From JAGDMJ01 sp963809695 (GTDB taxonomy: Bacteria > Bacteroidota > Ignavibacteria > UBA10030 > UBA6906), in the NCBI GenBank assembly GCA_963809695.1, contig CAWEKI010000012.1, positions 1 through 64,000 of the forward strand: 64,000 nucleotides of DNA. Direction: 5' to 3'. The notes under the pieces were generated by a model. That model was not told the DNA's origin and made no database searches. It was given only the letters and a program-made list of their open reading frames with translations. Below are positions 8,954-16,623 of this stretch, piece by piece (positions within the stretch are counted from its first letter, which is position 1; every line of letters starts with the position of its first letter). The position numbers were made by a program, and so were the translations under genes.

Positions 8954-10393
8954 CTAGCTTTGTGAACTTCCGGAGATCACTGCCCCTGCGGCCACCGGCA
9001 ACGTCACCGTGAAGCAGGACCCCTTTCCCAGTGTGCTCCGAACAGAAATGGAACCATTGTGCGCACTGGCAATCCAATGAGCGATCGAGAGCCCGAGACC
9101 GCTCCCGCCTTTTACCCGTGTGCGGGCCTCGTCCACCCGGTAGAAGCGCTGGAAAATCCTGTCAAGCGCTTCCTGCGGAATCCCAATCCCGGTGTCTTCG
9201 ATATCGATGTGCACTTCGGAGCCCGCCCGGCGAGAGGAAATGATTACCGAGCCGCCAGGATCCGTGTACTGTACGGCATTGGAAAGAAGGACGCGGAACA
9301 ACTGGCGCAGGCGGGCTTCATCCCCCGGCACGATCGCCTGATCATTGCGGCGAAGTTCCACGGTGAGTGGTTTGTCTGAAGACAATATCACGGCGTCCTC
9401 GTGTACGTCCTGAAGGAGTCGTGACAATTCCACAGGGGCGTTCTGGATCTTGATCTGTCCGGCGTCGGCCTTTGCCAGCGTCAACAAATCATCCACAATG
9501 CGGGACATCCTGACCGTCTCCTCCAGGTACGTCGTCACAAGACGCTCCGTTTCCTCCCGTGTCAACGCGCGTGTCAGCGCAAGCTCAGACTCTCCCTTCA
9601 GAATAGTGAGAGGCGTCCGCAACTCATGTGCAACACTCATGGAAAATTCCCTGATCTGGCTGAACGAAGATTCAAGCCGGGCGATCATCCGGTTCATGGT
9701 GGTGATGAGCCGGCCGAGTTCGTCGGGCACGTCGCGCTGTGGAATGCGTTCGCTCAGGTTCTTGGCGGAAATGCGGTCGGCCAGCCATGTGATCTGTCCG
9801 ATGGGGCGAAGCACCATCCCCGCCATGATCCACCCGCCGGAGAAAGCGACGAACAGCACGACCGGCATCAGCACGCCGAAAATCGAGAGGAGATGACCAA
9901 GGACCGTCTCCGTCGCCGTCTCGCTGTATGCCACCTGAATGATGAACGGGTCCGTGCGGCGCAGCGCCACACGGAACAGCTCGTTGTCCGGAGAATTGAT
10001 CACCTGCAATAATGTGCGATCCTGAGGCAGCATCGTCCCCGGGACCAGAAAGGATCGTCCACTGGGCGAGCGATAGAGGATGGTGCCATTGACGAAAGCG
10101 AGGACCACGTCGTAATTGCGCGGGTTCACATTATAATGTGCCACGATACGCTGTCCAACGTCGTTCGAGAGATCGCCGTATGTCAAGACGTCGAGCCGGC
10201 TCCGCTCGAGATCCACCAGGCGGGAAATCCAGTCGATCTCTTCCACAAGATTCTGCTCCAGCTCGGCCTCTTCGACGTGCCGCAAGTACACGTACACACC
10301 CGCACCGAAGATGATGAACGCCGCCAGCAGAATGATCGAATACCAGAGCGTCAGGACAAACCGGGTGGATCTAATCCTCTGAAAGAGATTCAT
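8954..10393 (-). CDS. membrane sensor histidine kinase of an OmpR-type two-component system
   Basis: Sensor kinase of 479 residues. TM1 (residues ~14-37) and TM2 (~170-195) flank an extracytoplasmic sensing region of about 130 residues. A HAMP domain (RPIGQITWLADRISA) leads to the dimerisation/phosphoacceptor helix with His256 in SVAHELRTPLT. The C-terminal ATPase domain has the N box (LLSNAVQYT), DTGIGIP and GGSGLGLSI. It overlaps the response regulator gene by 23 bases, so the two are translated together and the regulator is its cognate partner. Architecture resembles heavy-metal or envelope-stress kinases; the signal cannot be told from sequence. Confidence 0.93.
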   Translation of the reverse strand: MNLFQRIRSTRFVLTLWYSIILLAAFIIFGAGVYVYLRHVEEAELEQNLVEEIDWISRLVDLERSRLDVLTYGDLSNDVGQRIVAHYNVNPRNYDVVLAFVNGTILYRSPSGRSFLVPGTMLPQDRTLLQVINSPDNELFRVALRRTDPFIIQVAYSETATETVLGHLLSIFGVLMPVVLFVAFSGGWIMAGMVLRPIGQITWLADRISAKNLSERIPQRDVPDELGRLITTMNRMIARLESSFSQIREFSMSVAHELRTPLTILKGESELALTRALTREETERLVTTYLEETVRMSRIVDDLLTLAKADAGQIKIQNAPVELSRLLQDVHEDAVILSSDKPLTVELRRNDQAIVPGDEARLRQLFRVLLSNAVQYTDPGGSVIISSRRAGSEVHIDIEDTGIGIPQEALDRIFQRFYRVDEARTRVKGGSGLGLSIAHWIASAHNGSISVRSTLGKGSCFTVTLPVAAGAVISGSSQS

Positions 10394-11069
10394 CCGTAGG
10401 TTCTTTCAATGCGTAGCCGACGCCGCGGACGGTGAGAATGAGTTTTGTGGAGAACCCATCCTCGATCTTGCGGCGGAGACGGTTTATGACCACGTCGACA
10501 ATGTTGGTTTCACTGTCAAAGTTGATATCCCAGATATGCTCCATCAGGATCACCCGGGACAGAACCCGGCCTTTATTGCGCAGAAGATACTCGAGCAGTT
10601 CGAACTCCTTGTTGGTCAGGGGGATGTCCGTGCCGGCCCTATCCACGCGGCGGGCCAGGAGATCCATCCGGAGATCGGCGACCGTCAGGTATGATGCCAT
10701 GACGTCCGTGGATTTCCTGCGCACGATGGCGCGGATCCGGGCCAGGACTTCCGAGAACGCAAATGGTTTGGGAAGGTAATCATCGGCACCGAGGTTGAGC
10801 CCCTCCACACGGTCTTCAATGTCGCTCTTCGCGGAGAGCATCAGCACTGGCGTGTCGATCCTGGACTGCCGCAGCGACGTGAGGATCTCCATGCCGTTTT
10901 TTCGGGGCAGCATCACGTCCAGAATGATTGCATCATAGGGCTCCGTCTGCGCGAGGCGCAGGCCCGTCTGGCCGTCGGCCGCAACATCCACAGTAAAAGA
11001 CTCCGCATGGAAGCCCTTCTGGAGAAACTGGGCAACTTTCTTCTCGTCTTCAACAATAAGGATCCGCAC
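10371..11069 (-). CDS. OmpR/PhoB family response regulator
   Basis: Cytoplasmic transcription factor of 232 residues. The receiver domain (1-~118) has the acidic pocket EDE (residues 7-9), phosphoacceptor Asp51 (IILDVMLPRKNG), Ser79 (MLSAKSD) and the conserved Lys of LPKPFAF. The winged-helix effector (about 130-225) ends in the typical LILTVRGVGYAL. Its ATG follows a promoter at 11155-11183 with a leader of about 80 bases. The downstream kinase overlaps it. Targets are unknown; htrA, downstream on the same strand, is a natural candidate. Confidence 0.94.
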   Translation of the reverse strand: MRILIVEDEKKVAQFLQKGFHAESFTVDVAADGQTGLRLAQTEPYDAIILDVMLPRKNGMEILTSLRQSRIDTPVLMLSAKSDIEDRVEGLNLGADDYLPKPFAFSEVLARIRAIVRRKSTDVMASYLTVADLRMDLLARRVDRAGTDIPLTNKEFELLEYLLRNKGRVLSRVILMEHIWDINFDSETNIVDVVINRLRRKIEDGFSTKLILTVRGVGYALKEPTDESLSED

Positions 11070-11154
11070 GCCAGTGCCGGTTCAGTGGATACAGTGCCAT
11101 TCCGATGTATTTCGCTCCCCGTACCAGAGTCGAATTCGATCGCATGGGCACACG

Positions 11155-11183
11155 AATATACCACTTCATCCCGAACATTTCAA
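11155..11183 (-). promoter_or_regulatory. promoter for the two-component system
   Basis: On the minus strand TTGAAA (11183-11178) and TATATT (11160-11155) are exactly 17 bases apart. It is placed nearly back to back with the pdxB promoter at 11188, so the two transcription units share one compact divergent control region. Confidence 0.6.
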
Positions 11184-11187
11184 TTCC

Positions 11188-11216
11188 TTGAAAGTCTGCT
11201 GCTCCGGTTGTATCTT
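11188..11216 (+). promoter_or_regulatory. promoter for pdxB
   Basis: TTGAAA (11188-11193) and TATCTT (11211-11216) with a 17-base spacer. The predicted start near 11223 gives a leader of about 20 bases to the ATG at 11242, which supports that start over longer in-frame options. Confidence 0.6.
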
Positions 11217-11241
11217 AGAAGCCAACAAGCCCCGACCTTCC

Positions 11242-12387
11242 ATGCATATCGTCATTGACAGGAATATACCGTTCGGAGAATCAGTGTTCGGCACCCTTGG
11301 AGAGGTAACGGCGCTGGACACCGCGCAGATCCTAACGGCGGCAGTCCGGAAAGCGGATCTCCTCGTGATTCGGTCCGAGACAAAGGTGAACGCCGCATTG
11401 CTTGAGGGAAGCCCCGTCCGCTTCGTTGGGACCGCAACCATCGGCACGGACCATGTGGACACAGACTATCTCGCCGCACGCGGGATCGGTTTTGCCAGCG
11501 CCCCCGGATGCAATGCCAATTCGGTCGCCGAGTATATCGCTGCGGCCCTGCTGACGCTGTCTCATCGGCTTGGCTTCAGGTTGGCAGGGAAGAGTCTGGG
11601 TGTCGTCGGGGTCGGGAACATCGGTTCGAAGGTTGTCAAGGTCGGCCAGGTGCTCGGCATGGATGTGCTGCAGAATGACCCGCCGCTGGCCCGGCAAACG
11701 GGGGAATCGCGTTTTGTTCACCTGGATGCTCTGATGCAGGCGGATATCCTCACGCTGCACGTGCCGTTGAGCAGGATCGGCCCTGACGCCACATATCATT
11801 TCTTTGATGCGGCAAGAATCGGGTCAATGAAGCAGGGCTCCGTCTTGATGAATGCCTCGCGGGGAGCCGTCGTGGAGACGGCCGCGGTGAAGGATGCGCT
11901 TGCCAGGAAGCATCTTGCAGGGGCGGTATTGGACGTGTGGGAAAAAGAGCCTGCGATCGATGCCGGGCTACTTACCGCGGTCACCATAGGTACAGCGCAC
12001 GTCGCAGGGTACTCACTCGACGGCAAGGTGAACGCCGTTCGCATGATTTACCACGCTCTCTGCAAACACCTCGATGTACAACCGACCTGGACCGGTTGGG
12101 ACACACTCCCGGTGCCTCTGGCGTCCAGCATTCCCTTGCCGGTGGAGGCCGGGATGGGGGAAGAGATCCTGCGGAAGACGGTGGCGCAGTGCTATGACAT
12201 CGGGTTGGACGATAGATTGTTGCGCGAGATGCTTGGGCTTTCGGAGGAGGGCCGCGCTTCCTTTTTCATGAAGCTGCGGACGGGGTATCGCGTGCGCCGC
12301 GAGTTCTTTGCCACGACAGTGGATGTTCCTCCGAGCCAGCGAGAAATCGGGAACACGCTGAAAGCGTTGGGCTTCAAGGTAAGGTAG
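11242..12387 (+). CDS. pdxB: erythronate-4-phosphate dehydrogenase
   Basis: Cytoplasmic enzyme of 381 residues that oxidises 4-phospho-D-erythronate in the DXP-dependent pyridoxal 5-phosphate pathway. The D-2-hydroxyacid dehydrogenase fold is clear: NAD-binding GVVGVGNIGSKV, the ASRGAVV segment with the catalytic Arg, and GTAHVAGYSLDGK carrying the catalytic His. The HVAGYSLDGK form is characteristic of PdxB rather than of SerA or lactate dehydrogenases. The C-terminal part has the extra dimerisation domain of PdxB. I start at MHIVIDRN because the longer open frame adds 56 non-conserved residues and the promoter lies inside that extension. It appears monocistronic. Confidence 0.92.
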   Translation: MHIVIDRNIPFGESVFGTLGEVTALDTAQILTAAVRKADLLVIRSETKVNAALLEGSPVRFVGTATIGTDHVDTDYLAARGIGFASAPGCNANSVAEYIAAALLTLSHRLGFRLAGKSLGVVGVGNIGSKVVKVGQVLGMDVLQNDPPLARQTGESRFVHLDALMQADILTLHVPLSRIGPDATYHFFDAARIGSMKQGSVLMNASRGAVVETAAVKDALARKHLAGAVLDVWEKEPAIDAGLLTAVTIGTAHVAGYSLDGKVNAVRMIYHALCKHLDVQPTWTGWDTLPVPLASSIPLPVEAGMGEEILRKTVAQCYDIGLDDRLLREMLGLSEEGRASFFMKLRTGYRVRREFFATTVDVPPSQREIGNTLKALGFKVR

Positions 12388-12459
12388 GATGACCTGGCGC
12401 TCTGTGCCGTCCGTGTTCGTCCTCTCCAACGCATGAACCTCTTTTTTGCTCTTTTTCCC

Positions 12460-12488
12460 TTGCAATGTCTGCAAAGTTGTAGTATCTT
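12460..12488 (+). promoter_or_regulatory. promoter for the T9SS protein at 12571
   Basis: TTGCAA (12460-12465), 17-base spacer, TATCTT (12483-12488). The predicted leader is about 75 bases, similar to that of the T9SS gene at 580. Confidence 0.55.
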
Positions 12489-12570
12489 GCTCGTGCCGCA
12501 TTATTATTCCCGCCAGCATACCGCAGCAGTCCCTCGCATTCCTTGAACCATTCATGGAAGGAGACTGTCT

Positions 12571-13926
12571 ATGAAGTACCTCGGCACTGTCTTTGCGCAG
12601 CTGCTGTGCCTCTGCATGTTGGCGTCCATCGCATCGGCACAGCTCCTCCTGACCGAAGATTTCAACTATCCGGCGGGGGACAGCCTGAAGCTGCACGACT
12701 GGGTGATGACGGGATCACCCTCGAGCTATTCCTATGTGAACCCTGTGTTTGTGACAGCTCCGGGATTGGAGTTTCCCGGTTATCGAGGTTCCAGCGTGGG
12801 GAACTCCGCGTTTCTGGCAGCAACAGGCCAGGATCTATGCCGATATTTCGCCGGGCCGGCAAAAGCCGGAAATGTTTACTCATATCTGATGGTGCGGGTG
12901 TCGGTGGCCCGTACCTCTGGCGACTATTTCTTCCACTTGATAGGCGGCACTGCCAGCTCATCGATCTTTGCTCCCAAGCTCTCGGTCAAGTCGGGGGAGG
13001 GTCGCCTGGCATTTGGTGTTTCCAAGCGCGCGAACGCCAGCGCCGCCGTGTATACCGGCTTCAACTATGGCGTTGATACAACCTACCTCGTCGTGCTGAA
13101 GTACAAATTCAACCCTGATGCGACGACCGACGATGAAGTGAGCCTCTTTGTGTTCGATTCTTCCGGCTTTCCGGGCTCCGAGCCTTCCATGGCGACGGTG
13201 GGACCCGTTATTGAGACTTCCGGGGCAGATGTGGACAGCCTCTGTCTCTGTGGCTTGCGGCAGGGAAGCAGCTCGAGTGCTGCCACCGTGACGATTGACG
13301 GAATCAGGGTGGCCACATCGTGGGAAAGCGCGCTCCCGATTCAGATCTCTTCATTTCAGGGGATCCTTGAAGATGCAACTACGATCACGCTCTCCTGGAC
13401 GACGCAGAGCGAAACCGACAACTATGGCTTTGAGGTCCAGCGCTCTGACAACCCGGCGGATGGGTTCGTTACGATATCGCCACTGATTCCCGGTCATAAC
13501 ACAACCACCGAGCCGCAATCGTACAGCTTTACAGATCACGCAGTGCCTCCGGGCCGATGGTTCTACCGTTTGAAGACCATTTCTCTGGATCAGTCGGTAA
13601 GTTTCAGCGGCGTGATCGAGATGTCCAATGCCGCGAGCGTCGAACTGCGAGGCGAATCCCCCGGGGAATTTGCGCTCATGCAGAGCTACCCGAACCCGTT
13701 TAATCCGAAAACAGGTGTCAGGTTCCAGGTGCCAGGTGTCAGTGATGTCAAGCTCAGTGTGTATGACATCCTGGGAAGAGAGGTAGCGGTCCTGGTCAAC
13801 GAAAGAAAAGCGGCCGGGACCTACGAGGTGAGTTTCGATGGGAGCGGCCTGGCCAGCGGGGTGTACATATATCGTCTGATGGCAGAGGGTCGTGTGGCAA
13901 GCCGGGCAATGATCCTGGCAAAGTAA
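12571..13926 (+). CDS. secreted protein with beta-sandwich and fibronectin-like regions and T9SS sorting domain
   Basis: Secreted 451-residue protein. The signal peptide ends at about residue 24 (SIASAQLLL). Residues ~25-250 form an uncharacterised beta-rich region that begins LLTEDFNYPAGDSLKLHDW and resembles lectin-like domains found at the start of many FCB surface proteins. Residues ~255-350 look like a fibronectin type III-like domain (TLSWTTQSETDNYGFEVQRS). Residues ~365-451 are a type IX sorting domain (SYPNPFNPKTG, YDILGREVAVL, SGVYIYRL, MILAK). GGAAGGAG precedes the ATG. Ligand and role are unknown. The sorting domain contains a short DNA repeat at 13712-13742 that has shaped its codons. 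Confidence 0.85.
   Translation: MKYLGTVFAQLLCLCMLASIASAQLLLTEDFNYPAGDSLKLHDWVMTGSPSSYSYVNPVFVTAPGLEFPGYRGSSVGNSAFLAATGQDLCRYFAGPAKAGNVYSYLMVRVSVARTSGDYFFHLIGGTASSSIFAPKLSVKSGEGRLAFGVSKRANASAAVYTGFNYGVDTTYLVVLKYKFNPDATTDDEVSLFVFDSSGFPGSEPSMATVGPVIETSGADVDSLCLCGLRQGSSSSAATVTIDGIRVATSWESALPIQISSFQGILEDATTITLSWTTQSETDNYGFEVQRSDNPADGFVTISPLIPGHNTTTEPQSYSFTDHAVPPGRWFYRLKTISLDQSVSFSGVIEMSNAASVELRGESPGEFALMQSYPNPFNPKTGVRFQVPGVSDVKLSVYDILGREVAVLVNERKAAGTYEVSFDGSGLASGVYIYRLMAEGRVASRAMILAK
13712..13742 (+). repeat. in-frame CAGGTG/CAGGTTC short repeat inside a T9SS domain
   Basis: Within 31 bases the unit CAGGTGTCAG occurs at both ends, with CAGGTTC and CAGGTGC between. It encodes GVRFQVPGV at a position where the sorting domains at 580 and 1961 have unrelated codons. 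Confidence 0.5.
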
Positions 13927-13937
13927 TCGATGCAGGT

Positions 13938-13979
13938 CGAACTACCGTCCCGTTTTCACGGAACGGGACGGTTAGTTCG
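13938..13979 (+). terminator. long hairpin after the T9SS gene, possible terminator
   Basis: CGAACTACCGTCCCGTT pairs with AACGGGACGGTTAGTTCG (one bulge), a stem of about 17 bp, starting 12 bases after the stop codon. No T-run follows, so it may act as a 3-prime stabilising hairpin or a Rho-independent terminator lacking a U tract. The next promoter starts 15 bases later. Confidence 0.5.
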
Positions 13980-13994
13980 GCCTACAGGGCAAGT

Positions 13995-14023
13995 TTGACA
14001 TTCTCCCGCCCCTGAAGTACATT
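13995..14023 (+). promoter_or_regulatory. promoter for the 62-residue ORF
   Basis: TTGACA (13995-14000), 17-base spacer, TACATT (14018-14023). The predicted transcript start lies about 16 bases before the ATG at 14046. Confidence 0.55.
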
Positions 14024-14045
14024 CCCCTTAAATCTTCAGTGCACG

Positions 14046-14234
14046 ATGGTACCTATCCTCAGATCTCTCTCCATGACGGAAGCGCGCCGCCATCTCAAGA
14101 TGAACCTTTCCATCCTGGAAATGCTCAAAGGAAATACTGAGCCGAATGATCTCGCCAGGCTCCGGCAGCTCTGGGTCTCACCGTACGAGGACCTCATCCG
14201 GGACCTGGAAGAAACGAGTCGCACAGCTCCTTGA
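14046..14234 (+). CDS. small hypothetical protein, 62 residues
   Basis: A short soluble, mainly helical and charged protein (MTEARRHLKMNLSILEMLKG, PNDLARLRQLWVSPYEDLI). I do not recognise a family. The reason to call it is position: a good promoter ends 22 bases before its ATG, and the leader length matches those of pdxB, the GH20 gene and the exonuclease gene. A second ATG ten residues in (14073) is possible. It lies between the T9SS gene hairpin and the TPR gene and could be the first gene of a unit with the latter. Confidence 0.45.
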   Translation: MVPILRSLSMTEARRHLKMNLSILEMLKGNTEPNDLARLRQLWVSPYEDLIRDLEETSRTAP

Positions 14235-14335
14235 TCGCCCGGTTTGGCTCAGCGGTTCTCCGTTCTCCGTTGTTTTACGCTTCTCCCTCTCACCATTTCT
14301 TCTTATCTTGGTAATATCCCATTAGCGGAGGCAGC

Positions 14336-15541
14336 ATGGCAACAAGGGACCTGGACGGCGAATTGGACGATGCACTTGCGAAGGGGAAGTATAAATCCGT
14401 CTACAACATCTCCCTCAGACTCATGAAAGAGTTCCCCGACCGCCCGAAGTACCCGCTCATGGCGGCGAATTCGCTCTTTCATATGGGGAAACAGCGTGAA
14501 GCATTGAAGATCTTGCGGAAAGCGGTCGAGCGCTTTCCCGATTATGTCTTGCTGCGGCTGATCCAGATCCCGCTTGAAGGCAGCCTGGAGGGATCTAAAA
14601 AGGCAGAGCAGTGCTGCCGCGCGACCCTGGAAATTCTTCCACCGGACGCCGGGGAGGTCAAGGCCCAGGTTCAGAACTACCTGGGTACCGCGCTCTGGGA
14701 ACAGTCAAGAAAAGAGGAAGCACTCGAAGTCTGGCGCAACTCGGTGAAGGAATTCCCGGGCTTCGAGGCCGGCGCAAACAATCTGCGGGAGCACATCAAC
14801 GAGTACGGGGAACCGAAGACCGTACATCCGGTCATGGATGACCTCAATCATTTCTCGACCATTCATGTCCGGAGATACCTTGCCGAAAAGGGGCAGACGG
14901 AATTCCTTTCCGAGGAGGAAGTGGCGCAGGTGTACGGGTCGATCCATCACGCCTGGGGTGAATTCATTGTCCCTCGAAAAGAGGACACCGACCGAATGAC
15001 CGCAGCGGAAAAAACCACGTTGTTCGAAAGTGTCTCCGTGGACTTCGCCCGCGAGGTCGATACGGCAAGCATTCTTGGAGTGGAAACCGGAGAGGACGAG
15101 AATACCGGCGAAGAAGGCCCCGAATTGTCTGAGGAATTCCTGAAAGAGATGGATTCGCTTTTCCCGTATCTCCCCTCAGGAGGTGGGCTGCTGGCGATGT
15201 GCGCAGTTCCCCTGCTCGCGCTCTGCGGATTGAAAGAACGGCGGTTCAAAGCTCTTCTCGAAGGCAAACAGCCGACCGAGGAAGAGAAAGACCTCCTTAC
15301 GTGGGGAGTGGACGTTGCGGGTGCTCTCCTCACCCGGCTCATCGAGAAGCCTCGGAGTTCCCCCGATATTTCTGAGGCACTGGAGATTGCCATGGAGCGG
15401 CTGGAGGAGCCCGAGGCACGCGAGGCGATCGAGTTCGTCATCGAGCTGCTCACAAAAGGTTTCGATGTTCCCAGGCCGAGGAAGCGCGGGAAGAAAGAGA
15501 GGAAAGCCAGAGGTCAGGGACCAAAAGAGAGGAGAGGGTAA
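14336..15541 (+). CDS. TPR-repeat protein, cytoplasmic
   Basis: Protein of 401 residues without signal peptide. Residues ~5-165 form three to four tetratricopeptide-like repeats (ALAKGKYKSVYNISLRLM, MGKQREALKILRKAVERFP, QSRKEEALEVWRNSVKEFPG). The second half is acidic and helical, with a stretch ending ELSEEFLKEMDSLFPYL and no family I can name. The C terminus is a strongly basic tail (RPRKRGKKERKARG). GGAGGC lies 5 bases before the ATG. A TATCTT at 14304-14309 could be a -10 element but lacks a matching -35. TPR proteins act as scaffolds; the partner is unknown. Confidence 0.75.
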   Translation: MATRDLDGELDDALAKGKYKSVYNISLRLMKEFPDRPKYPLMAANSLFHMGKQREALKILRKAVERFPDYVLLRLIQIPLEGSLEGSKKAEQCCRATLEILPPDAGEVKAQVQNYLGTALWEQSRKEEALEVWRNSVKEFPGFEAGANNLREHINEYGEPKTVHPVMDDLNHFSTIHVRRYLAEKGQTEFLSEEEVAQVYGSIHHAWGEFIVPRKEDTDRMTAAEKTTLFESVSVDFAREVDTASILGVETGEDENTGEEGPELSEEFLKEMDSLFPYLPSGGGLLAMCAVPLLALCGLKERRFKALLEGKQPTEEEKDLLTWGVDVAGALLTRLIEKPRSSPDISEALEIAMERLEEPEAREAIEFVIELLTKGFDVPRPRKRGKKERKARGQGPKERRG

Positions 15542-15567
15542 TGTACCTATATTCTTTTCCCTCCTTC

Positions 15568-15596
15568 TTGAACCAAAAGTCAATTCTCCGTATCTT
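15568..15596 (+). promoter_or_regulatory. promoter of the mannoside-utilisation operon
   Basis: TTGAAC (15568-15573), 17-base spacer, TATCTT (15591-15596). The predicted start near 15603 would leave about 20 bases to the ATG at 15623, favouring that start codon for the ROK kinase over the ATG at 15611. Confidence 0.55.
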
Positions 15597-15622
15597 GGAA
15601 CGAACGTTCGATGGAATCTCTC

Positions 15623-16588
15623 ATGAATCGCGAAGTTGCCATCGGCATTGATATCGGTGGGACCAACACGGCGTTTGGCATAGTCGACCGGGAGGGTAAT
15701 TGCCTGGTGGAAGGCAGCATCCCCACGTCGGGGCATGCCGAGCCGGAACCCTACGTTGCAGCGGTGCATGAGCACCTCAAACACGTCTTGCGGAATATCC
15801 CGGATGTAACGCTGCGGGGAATTGGGATCGGTGCGCCCAACGGAAATTACTATAACGGCACGATCGAGTTTGCTCCAAACCTCCGGTGGAAAGGGAAGAT
15901 CCGGATCGCGGAGCTTTTCCAGAAGTTCTTTCCGCTTCCTGTAAAGGTCACGAACGACGCCAATGCCGCCGCCATCGGGGAGATGATGTACGGCGGGGCG
16001 AAAGGGATGCGGGATTTCATCGTCATTACGCTTGGTACAGGTTTGGGGAGCGGCATTGTGGCCAACGGCGAGCTGGTGTACGGGCATGATGGCTTTGCCG
16101 GAGAACTCGGGCACACCATCGTGGATCCCAATGGGCGCCAGTGCGGTTGCGGCAGAAGGGGTTGCCTGGAGACCTATGCCTCGGCTCCGGGCATCAAACG
16201 GACCGTATGTGCTCTTCTGGCAGACTCTACCGCCGAGAGCAAAATGCGTTCGGTCAGTTTTGACGATCTCACAGCGGCCATGGTGTCACAGTTTGCAGCA
16301 GAGCGGGATGCGATCGCGCTCGCGGCGTTCGAATACACAGGCAAGATCCTTGGCATCAAGCTGGCCGATGCGATTGCGCACACGAGTCCCGAAGCGATCT
16401 TCCTCTTCGGTGGCCTGGCCAATGCCGGGGAGCTCATTTTTGAACCGACCCGCCGCTCCATGGAGGAGCATGTTCTCAAAATCTTCCAGAACAAAGTCAA
16501 GCTCCTTCCTTCAGGTTTGAAAGACAAGAATGTTGCCGTCCTCGGTGCGAGTGCATTGCTCTGGAATGAACTCGAGGAAGAGGACTGA
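15623..16588 (+). CDS. ROK family sugar kinase (glucokinase-like)
   Basis: Cytoplasmic sugar kinase of 321 residues. The phosphate-binding GIDIGGTNTAFGIV opens the N-terminal ROK fold. VTNDANAAAIGE contains the catalytic Asp, and the zinc site is CGCGRRGCLETYAS. DFIVITLGTGLGSGIV is the second phosphate-binding loop. Substrate is probably glucose or a related hexose such as mannose; the following genes (mannosidases) argue for mannose or a general hexokinase role. The in-frame ATG at 15611 (MESL) is the alternative start. It is the first gene of an operon with the transporter 35 bases downstream. It is an enzyme type, not the regulator type, of ROK: no N-terminal helix-turn-helix is present. 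Confidence 0.88.
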   Translation: MNREVAIGIDIGGTNTAFGIVDREGNCLVEGSIPTSGHAEPEPYVAAVHEHLKHVLRNIPDVTLRGIGIGAPNGNYYNGTIEFAPNLRWKGKIRIAELFQKFFPLPVKVTNDANAAAIGEMMYGGAKGMRDFIVITLGTGLGSGIVANGELVYGHDGFAGELGHTIVDPNGRQCGCGRRGCLETYASAPGIKRTVCALLADSTAESKMRSVSFDDLTAAMVSQFAAERDAIALAAFEYTGKILGIKLADAIAHTSPEAIFLFGGLANAGELIFEPTRRSMEEHVLKIFQNKVKLLPSGLKDKNVAVLGASALLWNELEEED

Positions 16589-16623
16589 TCACACGTATTC
16601 ATCACTTTTTCGGTGCACGAATC

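Noticed and set aside
14281..14309. promoter for the TPR gene
   Set aside because: TATCTT is present at 14304-14309 but the hexamer 17 bases upstream is TTCTCC, so I did not list it.
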